From Nautiliaceae bacterium (GTDB taxonomy: Bacteria > Campylobacterota > Campylobacteria > Campylobacterales > Nautiliaceae): DNA of 40,404 bases. A program made the translations under genes and the position numbers. The stretch spans positions 1 to 40,404 of the forward strand of contig JAMORJ010000041.1 of NCBI GenBank assembly GCA_027063595.1, written 5' to 3'. Below, in pieces: positions 6,698 to 16,459 of this stretch (position 1 is the stretch's first letter; each line of letters begins with the position of its first letter). Under the pieces are notes generated by a model. It worked only from the letters and a program-made list of their open reading frames with translations, made no database searches and was not told where the DNA came from.

Positions 6698-8893
6698 TTA
6701 TTTCATATCGTTAAGATAATTAGTTACTTTATCTTTTATATAATTGCTAATTCCTTGTTGAACCTGAGCTGATATGTTTTGAGATATATCATTGTAAAAT
6801 TCGCTTAAATCTATTCTTGAAAAATCAATCTTTTGGAATTCTTCTGGTGTAAAACCTCTGCAATCTGGGCTTTTAGGACTTCCCCAACCCATTTTTAATT
6901 GTTTTCTTCCTTGTTCTTGAATAATTCTTGCAAGTTTTGAATTAAAACAACAATAAGTTTGTTTATGCTGAATACAAATTTTTGCTACTAATAAATCCAA
7001 TTTTTTAGAACAATACTCTCCTATATAATGGCATTCTTTTTTTTCGTTTTTTTTAGCTAAAAATCGTTCATCCTCTTTACATTTTATAAGCCCGAAGAAT
7101 ACTTTATCTTTATCGCAACAACCTCCTCCCGTAAGTCCGAAAAATATATCATCGCTTCTACATCTCATATCGCGTCCATTGAAAATATAAATCTTTCCAT
7201 CACATTGTCCATTACTATCCCATCCATTATTTTTTTTATCGTTAATTCCAACCGGAGTATCAATATTTTCAACATTATAATCTCCAACTCCCTCTCCTAC
7301 ACAAGGATAAGGACTACATTGCCATTTATTATTTACATAAACGCATTTTCTATCAGGCGCTGGGACGCATTGATAAGTTTTAGCGCGACAGTTGTTAGGC
7401 GGAGGAGTTGGAGAATTACAAGTATTCGCTAATTCAGGGTTTTCTTTGTTAGGATTAGGATCTGTTTTATAGCAACCTCCTTTATCAATCGGTTCATAAG
7501 GGTTTCCATATTTATTTGCACCACTACACAAATATTCATAATAAGTATAATTTATTGTTTTAACGCATTTATTACCTTCTTTTGAGTAATTATTAGGACA
7601 CGTTGGATTAGTGTAACAATAAACTCCATCATAACTCGAATAACCTTTCGGACAAGTTACTCTATAACAATCCCAACTTGTATAATAATCAACCGAATAT
7701 CCATCGGGACATTGCATTACTTCTTTTGCTCCATCAACCGTTATTACATAATAATTAATTCGATTATGTCCCGTATGGTCATTTCTTGTATTGTAATAAA
7801 TTGTATTGTTAATACACTTTAATTTTACCCAGTTATGATGCCTCGTTTTATGGGAGAAGTATGTTTTATAATATGGAGGGATATATTCGTTTCCCGTCCA
7901 TAAAGTAGTATTATAGTTATTCCAAGATTTTGGAGCACTTGCTTCTATCTTATATATTTTACAATCTGCTACTTTTACATGCCCTATCCCATCCCTGCTT
8001 ATCTGAATTCTTGCCTGATACGTTGTTATAGTTTTAACATAATTTGCATGAGATACTATTGCTTTTTTTCTACACTTACCATTAACGAGTTCTCCTCCAT
8101 CAGGGCATATTAAATCCGTATAATCCCTGACAACTCCAGTATGCTCTACCACATAACTATCCGTATAATCCCATTCTTCGCTGCAAGGTGCTAAATCGGC
8201 AGGGCAATAATATTCCCCGTTAGGGTCTTGCAGACAGTCGAACGTCTGTCCGGGTGTAACCGCCCCCGTTGTATCATCATATATTTGTGTGTTACACTTT
8301 GGAGTTTTTCCCCAACTATCGTCTACGTTGCTTGGAGGTATATAACAATCTGGCATTTTATCGCATTCAATAAGCGCATAAAATTTAACGGGATTATTGT
8401 ATTCGTCATAATGGTTTCCAAAATCCGCCCATTTTCCATCAATGCTACTCATAGCAACCCAATGTTCCCCAAGAGCTACCATAGCTTTTCCGTTTTGAAT
8501 ATCATAAGGTTTTACTAAATTATCTGGCTGTTGCTTAGCCCAATTCGTATAAGTTAGGGGTTGGTTTTTAATTGTCATAAACCTGCTATCGTCAAATGCA
8601 CAATTTTCGTTGTCATAACAATAATTGCTTGTATTATTTGGATCATATATCCCTATCCAAGCGTATTTCGGAGTAGGAATAAGTAATTTTAGAAAATCGT
8701 TTTCCGCTTGATCGTTTGGAATTGCAAGATAACATCCGTTATTTTTGGCAAACGTTTTTGCTTCAAGAAAAGTAAGTTTATCTTTCGTAACGGTATAATA
8801 ATGCCCGTTATGTTCTTTAAAATCCGCAACGGAAGAGCAATTAAATGCAAATACGCTTACAATACTTAAAGGTAAAAATTTCAATAACCTCAT
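6698..8893 (-). CDS. traN: TraN-like mating-pair protein with N-terminal C-type-lectin domain
   Basis: C-terminus CCFNSKLARIIQEQGRKQLKMGWGSPKSPDCRGFTPEEFQKIDFSRIDLSEFY is the TraN signature; N-terminus HNGHYYTVTKDKLTFLEAKTFAKNNGCYLAIP..WIGIYDP..TYTNWAKQQPDN..GKWADF..ALIEC is a C-type-lectin fold pattern. Start at ATG 8893. Confidence 0.9.
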   Translation of the reverse strand: MRLLKFLPLSIVSVFAFNCSSVADFKEHNGHYYTVTKDKLTFLEAKTFAKNNGCYLAIPNDQAENDFLKLLIPTPKYAWIGIYDPNNTSNYCYDNENCAFDDSRFMTIKNQPLTYTNWAKQQPDNLVKPYDIQNGKAMVALGEHWVAMSSIDGKWADFGNHYDEYNNPVKFYALIECDKMPDCYIPPSNVDDSWGKTPKCNTQIYDDTTGAVTPGQTFDCLQDPNGEYYCPADLAPCSEEWDYTDSYVVEHTGVVRDYTDLICPDGGELVNGKCRKKAIVSHANYVKTITTYQARIQISRDGIGHVKVADCKIYKIEASAPKSWNNYNTTLWTGNEYIPPYYKTYFSHKTRHHNWVKLKCINNTIYYNTRNDHTGHNRINYYVITVDGAKEVMQCPDGYSVDYYTSWDCYRVTCPKGYSSYDGVYCYTNPTCPNNYSKEGNKCVKTINYTYYEYLCSGANKYGNPYEPIDKGGCYKTDPNPNKENPELANTCNSPTPPPNNCRAKTYQCVPAPDRKCVYVNNKWQCSPYPCVGEGVGDYNVENIDTPVGINDKKNNGWDSNGQCDGKIYIFNGRDMRCRSDDIFFGLTGGGCCDKDKVFFGLIKCKEDERFLAKKNEKKECHYIGEYCSKKLDLLVAKICIQHKQTYCCFNSKLARIIQEQGRKQLKMGWGSPKSPDCRGFTPEEFQKIDFSRIDLSEFYNDISQNISAQVQQGISNYIKDKVTNYLNDMK

Positions 8894-8894
8894 C

Positions 8895-10058
8895 TTATTC
8901 CTTAGAACAAGTAAAATCTTTAACCGCTTCCGTAATACCACTCAAAGCTCCTACTACCTCTTTAAAGTCGTCTATTTTTCCACAATCGTGTTTTATCGTC
9001 TGTCCCGGCTTTATTGGACAATACCAATTTCCGTTACCGTCTTTTTTACACTCTATTATCTCACTTTTTTTAGTAGTAGCCGATGAGGTAGACATAGCTT
9101 TATTCGTATAATCTTGATAAGCCTGAGTATCTACATCCGTCCATTCCACTTCGCAAAACCTACTTTGATTAATATCACCTACGAAAATCGTTCCACTCAC
9201 GTTCTTATTTTCGTCTTTGTAAGAATACGTTCCCGAAGAATACTGAGATGAAGTTGCAATGTTGTTATATTTTGTAGTTAAACCGTTTTTAAATGTTTCA
9301 TCAATCGAATTATTTGCTTCTTCGTTTTGGGTCGTTTCATACAAAAGAGTATATGTTGGATTATCTAATTTAGCCTCGTCGGTTTTTTCGGTTAAAGTAA
9401 CTTCGTCCATTCCCATTGGCACGCTCTCTCCCCCGCAATTTACGCTTTTTCCTTGAACATAAGCATAGTTTTCACTTAAATTAATCCCCGACACTATAAA
9501 ATACCCTTTATTTAAAAGGGAAGAAAAAATTCCACTTATGGTAGATAAAATTTTTGCGTAATCGTTCGAAATTCCTCCACAAGAATTATTTACGCAATAG
9601 CATCCAGCTAAATCGGACGAGTTGGCTTTATCTAAAGAAAAAGAAGTTCCGTTAAACTTTAATAAAAAATATTTACAATTATTCCAAGTTCCACTATTAC
9701 ATTTAATAAATCCATTGGAACAAACTCCGCTAATATTACTAAAATATTGAACGTTTTCAAATTTTCCGTCTAAATTAAAATCTTCATCAACCTCTATCGT
9801 AATATCTCCACCGCTATTTATCACATAGGTAATTTTTAATATATTATATTCTTTTCCGCAGTCAATAGAAACAACTGCTTTTTTTGAATTATCAAGGGTA
9901 GCTAATTCTTGAGATTTAGTAATGGGATTGTTTATTCTTATATCGAGATTGTTCTTATAAGCTCCCAAAATTTGATTTGCTTGATTTGTTCCTTCATCCC
10001 AATATTGAGCCTGTTTTGCAAACAACAAAAAAGGAAGTAAAAATAAACTATAACGCAT
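8895..10058 (-). CDS. Secreted Cys-containing conjugation protein, possibly the N-terminal half of a split TraN
   Basis: Signal peptide; CSNGFIKCNSGTWNNCKYF and GCYCVNNSCGG motifs; sits between traH and traN. Confidence 0.65.
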   Translation of the reverse strand: MRYSLFLLPFLLFAKQAQYWDEGTNQANQILGAYKNNLDIRINNPITKSQELATLDNSKKAVVSIDCGKEYNILKITYVINSGGDITIEVDEDFNLDGKFENVQYFSNISGVCSNGFIKCNSGTWNNCKYFLLKFNGTSFSLDKANSSDLAGCYCVNNSCGGISNDYAKILSTISGIFSSLLNKGYFIVSGINLSENYAYVQGKSVNCGGESVPMGMDEVTLTEKTDEAKLDNPTYTLLYETTQNEEANNSIDETFKNGLTTKYNNIATSSQYSSGTYSYKDENKNVSGTIFVGDINQSRFCEVEWTDVDTQAYQDYTNKAMSTSSATTKKSEIIECKKDGNGNWYCPIKPGQTIKHDCGKIDDFKEVVGALSGITEAVKDFTCSKE

Positions 10059-11565
10059 TTGCGCTCCATATAGGAGAATTTTTATACATTTCTTTTTCCA
10101 AATCCGCGAATTTATTAATTAAATTTCTTTGAACGTTAACTTTTTGCTCGGCTTCATAGATTCTTTTATCTATCACTTTTTTAATTTCTCTTATATTATG
10201 ATAAGCCATCTTCTTCCATCTATTTAGATTTTCTCTAGAATAAGTCGTCGATAAATCTTTATCTGCTGAAAGATAATTAATTGTTTTATTTATTTGTCTA
10301 AAGTATTCGTCTATAAAACTTTCTAAAATTCTATAAGAGAGATATCTCCTAACTTCTTCTAAAGAATTGCTATCAAGTCCTAAAGTGGCAACCAAGTTAA
10401 GCATTTTATACACTGGAAGAGGCATAGCGTTTATAAAATCTATCTCACTATTTGTAAAGCTCTGTTTCGTTTTAAGTTTATTTAAAATATTATCTATATT
10501 CGTTTTTACAAAATTATAAATACTGTCCTCTTTTGATACTTTCAAATTTGCAACGGCATAAAGATTTGGTTCCGTGCTTACAGTTAAAAAATCAACGTTT
10601 TGTTTGTAATTTGAAATAGGCTTATATATATCCCCATCTACGTTAGGATTTAATACCAAAACTTTCAAATCTCCTCCGTAAACTAAAACTTTTATAAAAT
10701 TAGAACCATCAACTTCGAGAGGAGTTATAATGTCAACCTTAGACGGATTCTCATGAACAACTCCAGAAGAATCGGAATTGCTAACGTCATATCCGTAAAT
10801 GTCTCCTGTTATTGCTCTCATTATTGCTTTGAACTCTGCAACGTTCATTACAGCCGGAGTAAAACGCTCCGTTAGTTTATCTACTAAAGAACCGTATCCA
10901 AGTTTGTTTTTCATTCCCTCTGCCCCAGCAATCCCTCCAAACATATTCGCCGCTTGTTGAATTGCCGTCGTTATAGCCCAAGTAGTATCCGTTTTCACTT
11001 TAACTCGGGTTGAAGAAGCGTCTTCAGTTGCTCCAGAAGACGATAAAAAATTAGCAATTATACTCGCTCCTTTACCAGCAAGAGCTTTTGTGGCTTGACA
11101 AGCGTTTAAATTAAAATTATTTAAAGCATCGGCTATTTTTTCTAAATTAGTCATGATAGTATTACATTGTTCGCATAAAGTCATAATCGCCATTTGAAAC
11201 GCCATGGCTGGAGCGGCGGCAGCAATCTTTTTAAGTTTTTCTACAAGCTGATCAAAACCCAAATAGCTAAAAGAACCAAAAGTCATATCTACCCCATTAC
11301 ACCCAACCGCAAAGTGTGGAGCTTCAGCATGAAAAAGATTGATATTAGCTCCACTCATATCCCACCTAAGTCTTAACCCTCCTCCATACCAAAATCCTCC
11401 CGCTTGAGTTTTATAATAGCCGGGACTAGTAATTTCTAAAGAGCCGTTAAGCTGATTTCTAATAAAATCGCCCATCGAAGCGTTTGCAAAAGTAAATAAA
11501 ATTCCTAACAAAGCACTCAAAACGACAAATGAACGTGTTTCTTTTACCATTCTACTAAAGACCAT
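10048..11565 (-). CDS. traH: TraH, F-type conjugative pilus assembly protein
   Basis: GGFWYGGGLRLRW..INLFHAEAPHFAVGCNGVDMTFGSFSYLGFDQLVEKLKKI; CEQCNTIMTNLEKIADALNN. Confidence 0.95.
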   Translation of the reverse strand: MVFSRMVKETRSFVVLSALLGILFTFANASMGDFIRNQLNGSLEITSPGYYKTQAGGFWYGGGLRLRWDMSGANINLFHAEAPHFAVGCNGVDMTFGSFSYLGFDQLVEKLKKIAAAAPAMAFQMAIMTLCEQCNTIMTNLEKIADALNNFNLNACQATKALAGKGASIIANFLSSSGATEDASSTRVKVKTDTTWAITTAIQQAANMFGGIAGAEGMKNKLGYGSLVDKLTERFTPAVMNVAEFKAIMRAITGDIYGYDVSNSDSSGVVHENPSKVDIITPLEVDGSNFIKVLVYGGDLKVLVLNPNVDGDIYKPISNYKQNVDFLTVSTEPNLYAVANLKVSKEDSIYNFVKTNIDNILNKLKTKQSFTNSEIDFINAMPLPVYKMLNLVATLGLDSNSLEEVRRYLSYRILESFIDEYFRQINKTINYLSADKDLSTTYSRENLNRWKKMAYHNIREIKKVIDKRIYEAEQKVNVQRNLINKFADLEKEMYKNSPIWSANAL

Positions 11566-12101
11566 TTTACTTCCCCTACAAAATCTTTTTTATCCACAAA
11601 TCCCCAGTATCTGCTATCAAAACTTCTTGGATGAGGCGCATACATAAAATATTTACCTTTATGGATTGTTCCGTTATATTCAAAATGTTTAACTGGAACT
11701 CCTTTGCTATCCGTTTTTCTTGCAATAGCTATTAATTTCCCATTACAATAATATTTAAACCCTTTAACTTCTAAAATGTCTCCCGGTAAGCATTTTGCAT
11801 ATTTTACAAAAAGAGTTCCTTTAGAATAATATCTAGTCTGAATCGGCAAGCGAAATACATATAACTTATCCCTTTTTATCTGCAAGTTATTGGGACTTTT
11901 AAGCTCGTAAACGACTATTTTTTTATAGACGCTTGGCGTATCAATCAGTCCTATTCTATAGGGAATTTTAGGGTAGTATATATATGTTAATATTATACCA
12001 AAAATAGCTCCCGTTAATCCAAGAAGAAATTTTCTCGCAAAGTCTTTATCTTCTCTTAAAGCTTTAATTAAATTTTTAATTGCTTTCATTTGCCAATCCA
12101 A
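11544..12101 (-). CDS. S26-family signal peptidase, conjugative TraF(RP4)/TrhF-like
   Basis: One N-terminal TM; DTPSVYKK (Ser region), KCLPGD (Lys region), YFMYAPHPRSFDSRYWGFV. Confidence 0.85.
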   Translation of the reverse strand: MDWQMKAIKNLIKALREDKDFARKFLLGLTGAIFGIILTYIYYPKIPYRIGLIDTPSVYKKIVVYELKSPNNLQIKRDKLYVFRLPIQTRYYSKGTLFVKYAKCLPGDILEVKGFKYYCNGKLIAIARKTDSKGVPVKHFEYNGTIHKGKYFMYAPHPRSFDSRYWGFVDKKDFVGEVKWSLVEW

Positions 12102-12420
12102 ACCTCAAAACTTCATTTGTAACGTCTTTATCGTAATTGTCGCTAAGAATGGCTCTTTTTACTAAGATTACCGCATTATCTCTTTTTGCGATGTATGAAA
12201 TTATTTTCTTAAACTTTTTATCAAGCGCTTTTACTTTGTCAGCGTTTATTTTACCCTCTTTTAATCCAAGACTTAATAATCTTTTTTCTGCGTTTATTAA
12301 TTTTGAAGTATCGACTACGTAAATTTTCTCTTTCTTTTTTGGTAAAATGAATTTTTGATAAGCCGCAATAACCCCAAGAGATATTGCAAGAGAAATTAGA
12401 ATCATTTCTATATATTTCAT
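12076..12420 (-). CDS. trbI: TrbI-like F-type conjugation protein
   Basis: Single N-terminal TM, VVDTSKLINAE...NAVILVKRAILSDNYDKDVTNEVL; syntenic position. Confidence 0.75.
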   Translation of the reverse strand: MKYIEMILISLAISLGVIAAYQKFILPKKKEKIYVVDTSKLINAEKRLLSLGLKEGKINADKVKALDKKFKKIISYIAKRDNAVILVKRAILSDNYDKDVTNEVLRFGLANESN

Positions 12421-14732
12421 TTCCTGCTCCTTACAAATTCTCCGTCAATTTTCCCGTTTTCCACAAACCATACTTTCATCTTGTAAGGTTTGCCTTCTTT
12501 GCTTTTTAAAGACAAAACGACTTTTTCTCCCTTTAATAACTTTTCTGCTTGTTTAAGAGTAATTTTTTTATTTCTAAACATCTTAAATATAAATTTATCT
12601 TTAAATCTGTAAGTTTTTGGGGTTTCTATTACCTCAGCTTTCTTTTTAAACTCAATCTTTACAAAATACGGATTATCTAAATCAAGTTTTATTTTCACTT
12701 CCTCATTTTCTATTTCTTTTTCTTCCAAAAGTCTTTTTACTCGTTCTTCATCCAAGCTAATAAACTTTCCTTGCTTAATAAGCATAAATCTACATCCCTC
12801 AAGTTTTTTGCTTTTAGGATCGTATTTTGCGTTTTCACACATAAAAACTTTAGGTTTTTCAATAATGTTTCCACCACATAAAGGACATTTTAAATAAGTT
12901 TTTTTCTTTAGCTCCCTAAGTTTTCCTCTTTTTTTTATTTCTTCACACGCTTTTATAATATATTCCTTTGCCTCTTCGTAAAATTCTTCTTTTGTTTTTT
13001 TACCCTCAACGATTTCATTAAGTTTTTCTTCAAAAGTGGCTCTAATAATAGGAGACGTTAAATCTTCGGGTAAAGAAGTTATTAAATCTCTTGCCTTTTG
13101 CGTAGAAATTATTTTCCCTTTTTCTACCTTAAAATAAGCTTCCCCTGCACTATCTTTCTTTTTCAGGTCTTCTATAATTTGGGCTCTCGTAGCTGGAGTG
13201 CCTATTCCGCTATCTTTTAACACCTCTTTTATCTTTTCGTCATTAAAAAAGTTATGCACTTTTTCCATCGCTTTAAGCAGCGTAGCTTCTGTAAAACGAG
13301 GTTTCGGTTTAGTGAATTCTTTTTTAATTGTAATGGTATCAATAAGTATTTCTATTTCATCTCCTATTTTAAGATGAGGTATCAAACGCTCTTTTTTTTC
13401 ATATTCTCCCGTAACTTCCTTAAACCCGGCTTTTAAAGGAACGTTTTCTGTAAATTCGGCTATTACGTCTTTATAATTTGCTTTACCCTTAATGGATAAA
13501 TATTCATAATCGGGATAAAACTGAATAATATATCTTATAGCTACGAGATGAAATACTTTTTTTTCAAATTCGTTTAGGTTTTTAAGCCTTTCAATCTTTG
13601 CTTCCGTAGTTGGAGCAAGAGCTGTATGAGCTGTAACTTTACTATCATTAAATATTTTTCTTTTTAATAAATTATTCAGGTCAAGCTTTGAAATAAATTT
13701 ATTGTATCTTTCTACACTGCTTAACGCTTCTAAAACTTTTGGAGCTTGTAAATATTCTCCTTCCGAATAGTAATTATTATCGGTTCTCGGATAGCTCTGA
13801 ACCTTATGCGTTTCATAAAGACTTTGAGCTAAATCTAAAACCTTCTTGACGGTTAATTTAAACTTCTTACTCGCTTCGTTTTGTAAATCGGTTAAACTAT
13901 AAGGCTTTGGAGGCGCTTCTTTTTTGTTTTCTTCTTTAAAATCGGATACTTTCAATATATTATTTTGCTTAATTGTATCAACTAATTTTTTTGCAGTTTC
14001 CATTGTTTCAATTTTTTCTTTCTCTTTTAATTTAAAAATAATTTCAAACTCTTGTCCTTTCGCTCTTGCCCTTGCTTTTACTATGTAATAGGGAATTTTT
14101 TTATGCTTTTCAAATTCAAAGTCTCTATTAACGACCATTGCTATCGTAGGAAGCTTTACAGCCCCTATATTTAATAAATTATTTCCCTTATTTAAATACT
14201 CGGTTGCTATAATTGTAGCGTTAAAACCAAAAAGCATATCAAACACTGCTCTACTTCTTCCAGCGTCATACATACGTTTATAAGGAATTTTATTTATCGT
14301 TTTAATTTCTTTTGTAAGGGAATAAATATCAAGCTTAGACATATTAACCATTCCAATAACTTTATTCAAGGCACCACATTTTTCTACAACTTCGAGCCCA
14401 AGCGTTACGCCCTCGTTATCGGGGTCGGTTGCAAGAACTATCCTATTTGCATTTTCTATTGCTTTTCTTACTTCTTCGAAGATTTTTCTATTCTTAATTT
14501 TTTTCATTGAGATTGAATAAGGGTTTGGAGGAAAAAAGGGAATTTTTCCTTCTCTTACCAAAGAATTCCAACTTTTTTTTCTAAAATCCTCATCTATGTC
14601 TCTAAATTCTTTTAAAGCTAAAATATGTCCTAAAAGAAGAGACTTTATTTCAAAGTCTTTTATTCCAACTTTCGTTAAAGCCTTTTTTAGAACTTCTATC
14701 TGAGAAGGTTTTTCTACTAAATAAAGCGTCAT
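12417..14732 (-). CDS. Type IA DNA topoisomerase (TopB/TraE-like)
   Basis: MTLYLVEKPSQ (TOPRIM), ATDPDNEG, MYDAGRSRAVFDMLFGFN, SYPRTDNNYYSEGE, C-terminal Cys zinc region CPLCGG. Confidence 0.95.
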   Translation of the reverse strand: MTLYLVEKPSQIEVLKKALTKVGIKDFEIKSLLLGHILALKEFRDIDEDFRKKSWNSLVREGKIPFFPPNPYSISMKKIKNRKIFEEVRKAIENANRIVLATDPDNEGVTLGLEVVEKCGALNKVIGMVNMSKLDIYSLTKEIKTINKIPYKRMYDAGRSRAVFDMLFGFNATIIATEYLNKGNNLLNIGAVKLPTIAMVVNRDFEFEKHKKIPYYIVKARARAKGQEFEIIFKLKEKEKIETMETAKKLVDTIKQNNILKVSDFKEENKKEAPPKPYSLTDLQNEASKKFKLTVKKVLDLAQSLYETHKVQSYPRTDNNYYSEGEYLQAPKVLEALSSVERYNKFISKLDLNNLLKRKIFNDSKVTAHTALAPTTEAKIERLKNLNEFEKKVFHLVAIRYIIQFYPDYEYLSIKGKANYKDVIAEFTENVPLKAGFKEVTGEYEKKERLIPHLKIGDEIEILIDTITIKKEFTKPKPRFTEATLLKAMEKVHNFFNDEKIKEVLKDSGIGTPATRAQIIEDLKKKDSAGEAYFKVEKGKIISTQKARDLITSLPEDLTSPIIRATFEEKLNEIVEGKKTKEEFYEEAKEYIIKACEEIKKRGKLRELKKKTYLKCPLCGGNIIEKPKVFMCENAKYDPKSKKLEGCRFMLIKQGKFISLDEERVKRLLEEKEIENEEVKIKLDLDNPYFVKIEFKKKAEVIETPKTYRFKDKFIFKMFRNKKITLKQAEKLLKGEKVVLSLKSKEGKPYKMKVWFVENGKIDGEFVRSRK

Positions 14733-14807
14733 ATCGAACCTTTCTTTTGTTTTATTTTATCAAAAAAAACTCCCACTTTGGGATATAATCTTCAATTAAA
14801 AAATCTC

Positions 14808-15653
14808 TTAATTAAAAAAACCTCCTCTCATCTTCTTAATAAGTTTTTCAAGGGTTTTTGATTTGGCTTTTTGATTTATTTTCTCAAACACGTAGACGAG
14901 ATTTGCGTCTCCATAGGCAATGTAAGCTTTTTCTCCCATATCTCTTTTGGGCAAAGGTTTATACATATCTAAAAACCCGTTATAATTTTTTACATAAATT
15001 ACAGCCGGAACTTCTTTAATATTAAAATGTTCCGTAACTTTAGGATTTATTTCCACGTTTACCCAATATCTATTCTTTTTACTTGGTTTTTTGTTCGGAT
15101 CTTTTGTTAAAATTCTATTTAGCCACTTAAGAGTAGGTTTTATACGTTTTGGATTGTTTCCTACAAACCCCCTTAAAACAAATATTATATCGGTCCTAAC
15201 GGGCTGAACCTCTTGAAAATAATTTTGAATGGTAGAAATAGGTATTGAAGAGCTTATAACTACGTATATGGTTTCATCGTTTGCAAGAAAATTATGTTTT
15301 TTTAGCTTAAAAAAGTAATTCTTAGGAAGGTATTTTGAAAAACCTATTTTTTTATCGTAAAGAATGTATTTTTTCATATTTACCACGTTTTCTTGGAACT
15401 TGGAACTTTTAAGATAATTGCTTATTTCTTCGGCTTGAATTTTTGCTTCTTTATTAGAAGGTTTCTTAAAGTTGATTTTTTTAAGAGTTTTATTAATGTC
15501 AAATTGAATTTTGTCTATATTTACGTTTTGTTGTAAAAGTTTTGATTGGTTTATTTCATTCTTATACGTTTTTACACTTAAAAGATATTTTTTTTCAAAC
15601 TCTTTATTTACTGCAAAAAGCACTACTGGAATTAAAAAAAAAGCTTTTTTCAT
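14808..15653 (-). CDS. trbC: TrbC, F-type conjugation periplasmic protein
   Basis: Signal peptide; YVVISSSIPISTIQNYFQEV...FVLRGFVG...VNVEINPKVTEHFNIKEVPAVIYV. Confidence 0.9.
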   Translation of the reverse strand: MKKAFFLIPVVLFAVNKEFEKKYLLSVKTYKNEINQSKLLQQNVNIDKIQFDINKTLKKINFKKPSNKEAKIQAEEISNYLKSSKFQENVVNMKKYILYDKKIGFSKYLPKNYFFKLKKHNFLANDETIYVVISSSIPISTIQNYFQEVQPVRTDIIFVLRGFVGNNPKRIKPTLKWLNRILTKDPNKKPSKKNRYWVNVEINPKVTEHFNIKEVPAVIYVKNYNGFLDMYKPLPKRDMGEKAYIAYGDANLVYVFEKINQKAKSKTLEKLIKKMRGGFFN

Positions 15654-16453
15654 TGCTTATCCTTAGGAACTATTATATTATCATAAACGAATATAGTATT
15701 ATTTACAATTTCGTTGAGTGTAGCAAGTCCCGTCTTAACCCTCGCCCAAATACCTTCTCCTTTTGAATTTTTGTAAACAAAAAACATATCTGGTAAAGTT
15801 TTAATGTTAAACTTCTTAACTAGATCGGGTCTCTTAGTTATATCAATCCATACAAAATCGTAGTCTCCGTAATTTTTCTTAAACAAATTTATTATCCATT
15901 TTTGCCTTACATTAGTCATTTTATCGGAAGGATTGTAAAAAATCACGAAACCTAAATCCTTTATATGCTTTTTGAAAAATTCTCTAATTTTTCTACTCTT
16001 TTGTATTTGTTTAGTAGTTCTTGCAAATGTGCTGGCTTTAATTTCGGGATATCCAAGTTCATTTGGATTTTGAAGAGTCTCTACATACCAGACTTTTGCA
16101 AATTTAGTAGCTTGATCGGTCATAAATTTTTGCATTTTTTTTACCACATACACGTTGTATCTAGTTGGTTTCATTACCGCTATGCCTTTTGCTCTTTTAA
16201 AAACCTTGTTAAAATCCTCAGCCGAATACAAATCAAGATTATCTAAAGGAATTGAATTCATAAATCTATCATCTGAAAGTTTCATAAGCTCTTTTAAATC
16301 ATAAGGATTTATTTTCACGACTTTAGTTTGATTAGTTTCATTAGTTTCGTTATTATCATCAAAAAACCAACCAGTATTACCCGTATTATAAAAATCATTA
16401 TTTATTCTCGCAAAAAGCAAAAGAGGCAGGAGAAAAAAAATAAACTTCATCAA
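15650..16453 (-). CDS. traF: TraF, F-type conjugation thioredoxin-like protein
   Basis: Signal peptide; GLVIFYNPSD-like GFVIFYNPSDKMTNVRQKWIINLFKKNYGDYDFVWIDITKRPDLVKKFNIKTLPDMFFV. Confidence 0.88.
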   Translation of the reverse strand: MMKFIFFLLPLLLFARINNDFYNTGNTGWFFDDNNETNETNQTKVVKINPYDLKELMKLSDDRFMNSIPLDNLDLYSAEDFNKVFKRAKGIAVMKPTRYNVYVVKKMQKFMTDQATKFAKVWYVETLQNPNELGYPEIKASTFARTTKQIQKSRKIREFFKKHIKDLGFVIFYNPSDKMTNVRQKWIINLFKKNYGDYDFVWIDITKRPDLVKKFNIKTLPDMFFVYKNSKGEGIWARVKTGLATLNEIVNNTIFVYDNIIVPKDKQ

Positions 16454-16459
16454 TGCTCC

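Noticed and set aside
7205-9456. Plus-strand ORFs at 7205, 8228, 8845 and 9259
   Set aside because: All antisense to traN and its upstream neighbour, with no convincing start signals or protein features.
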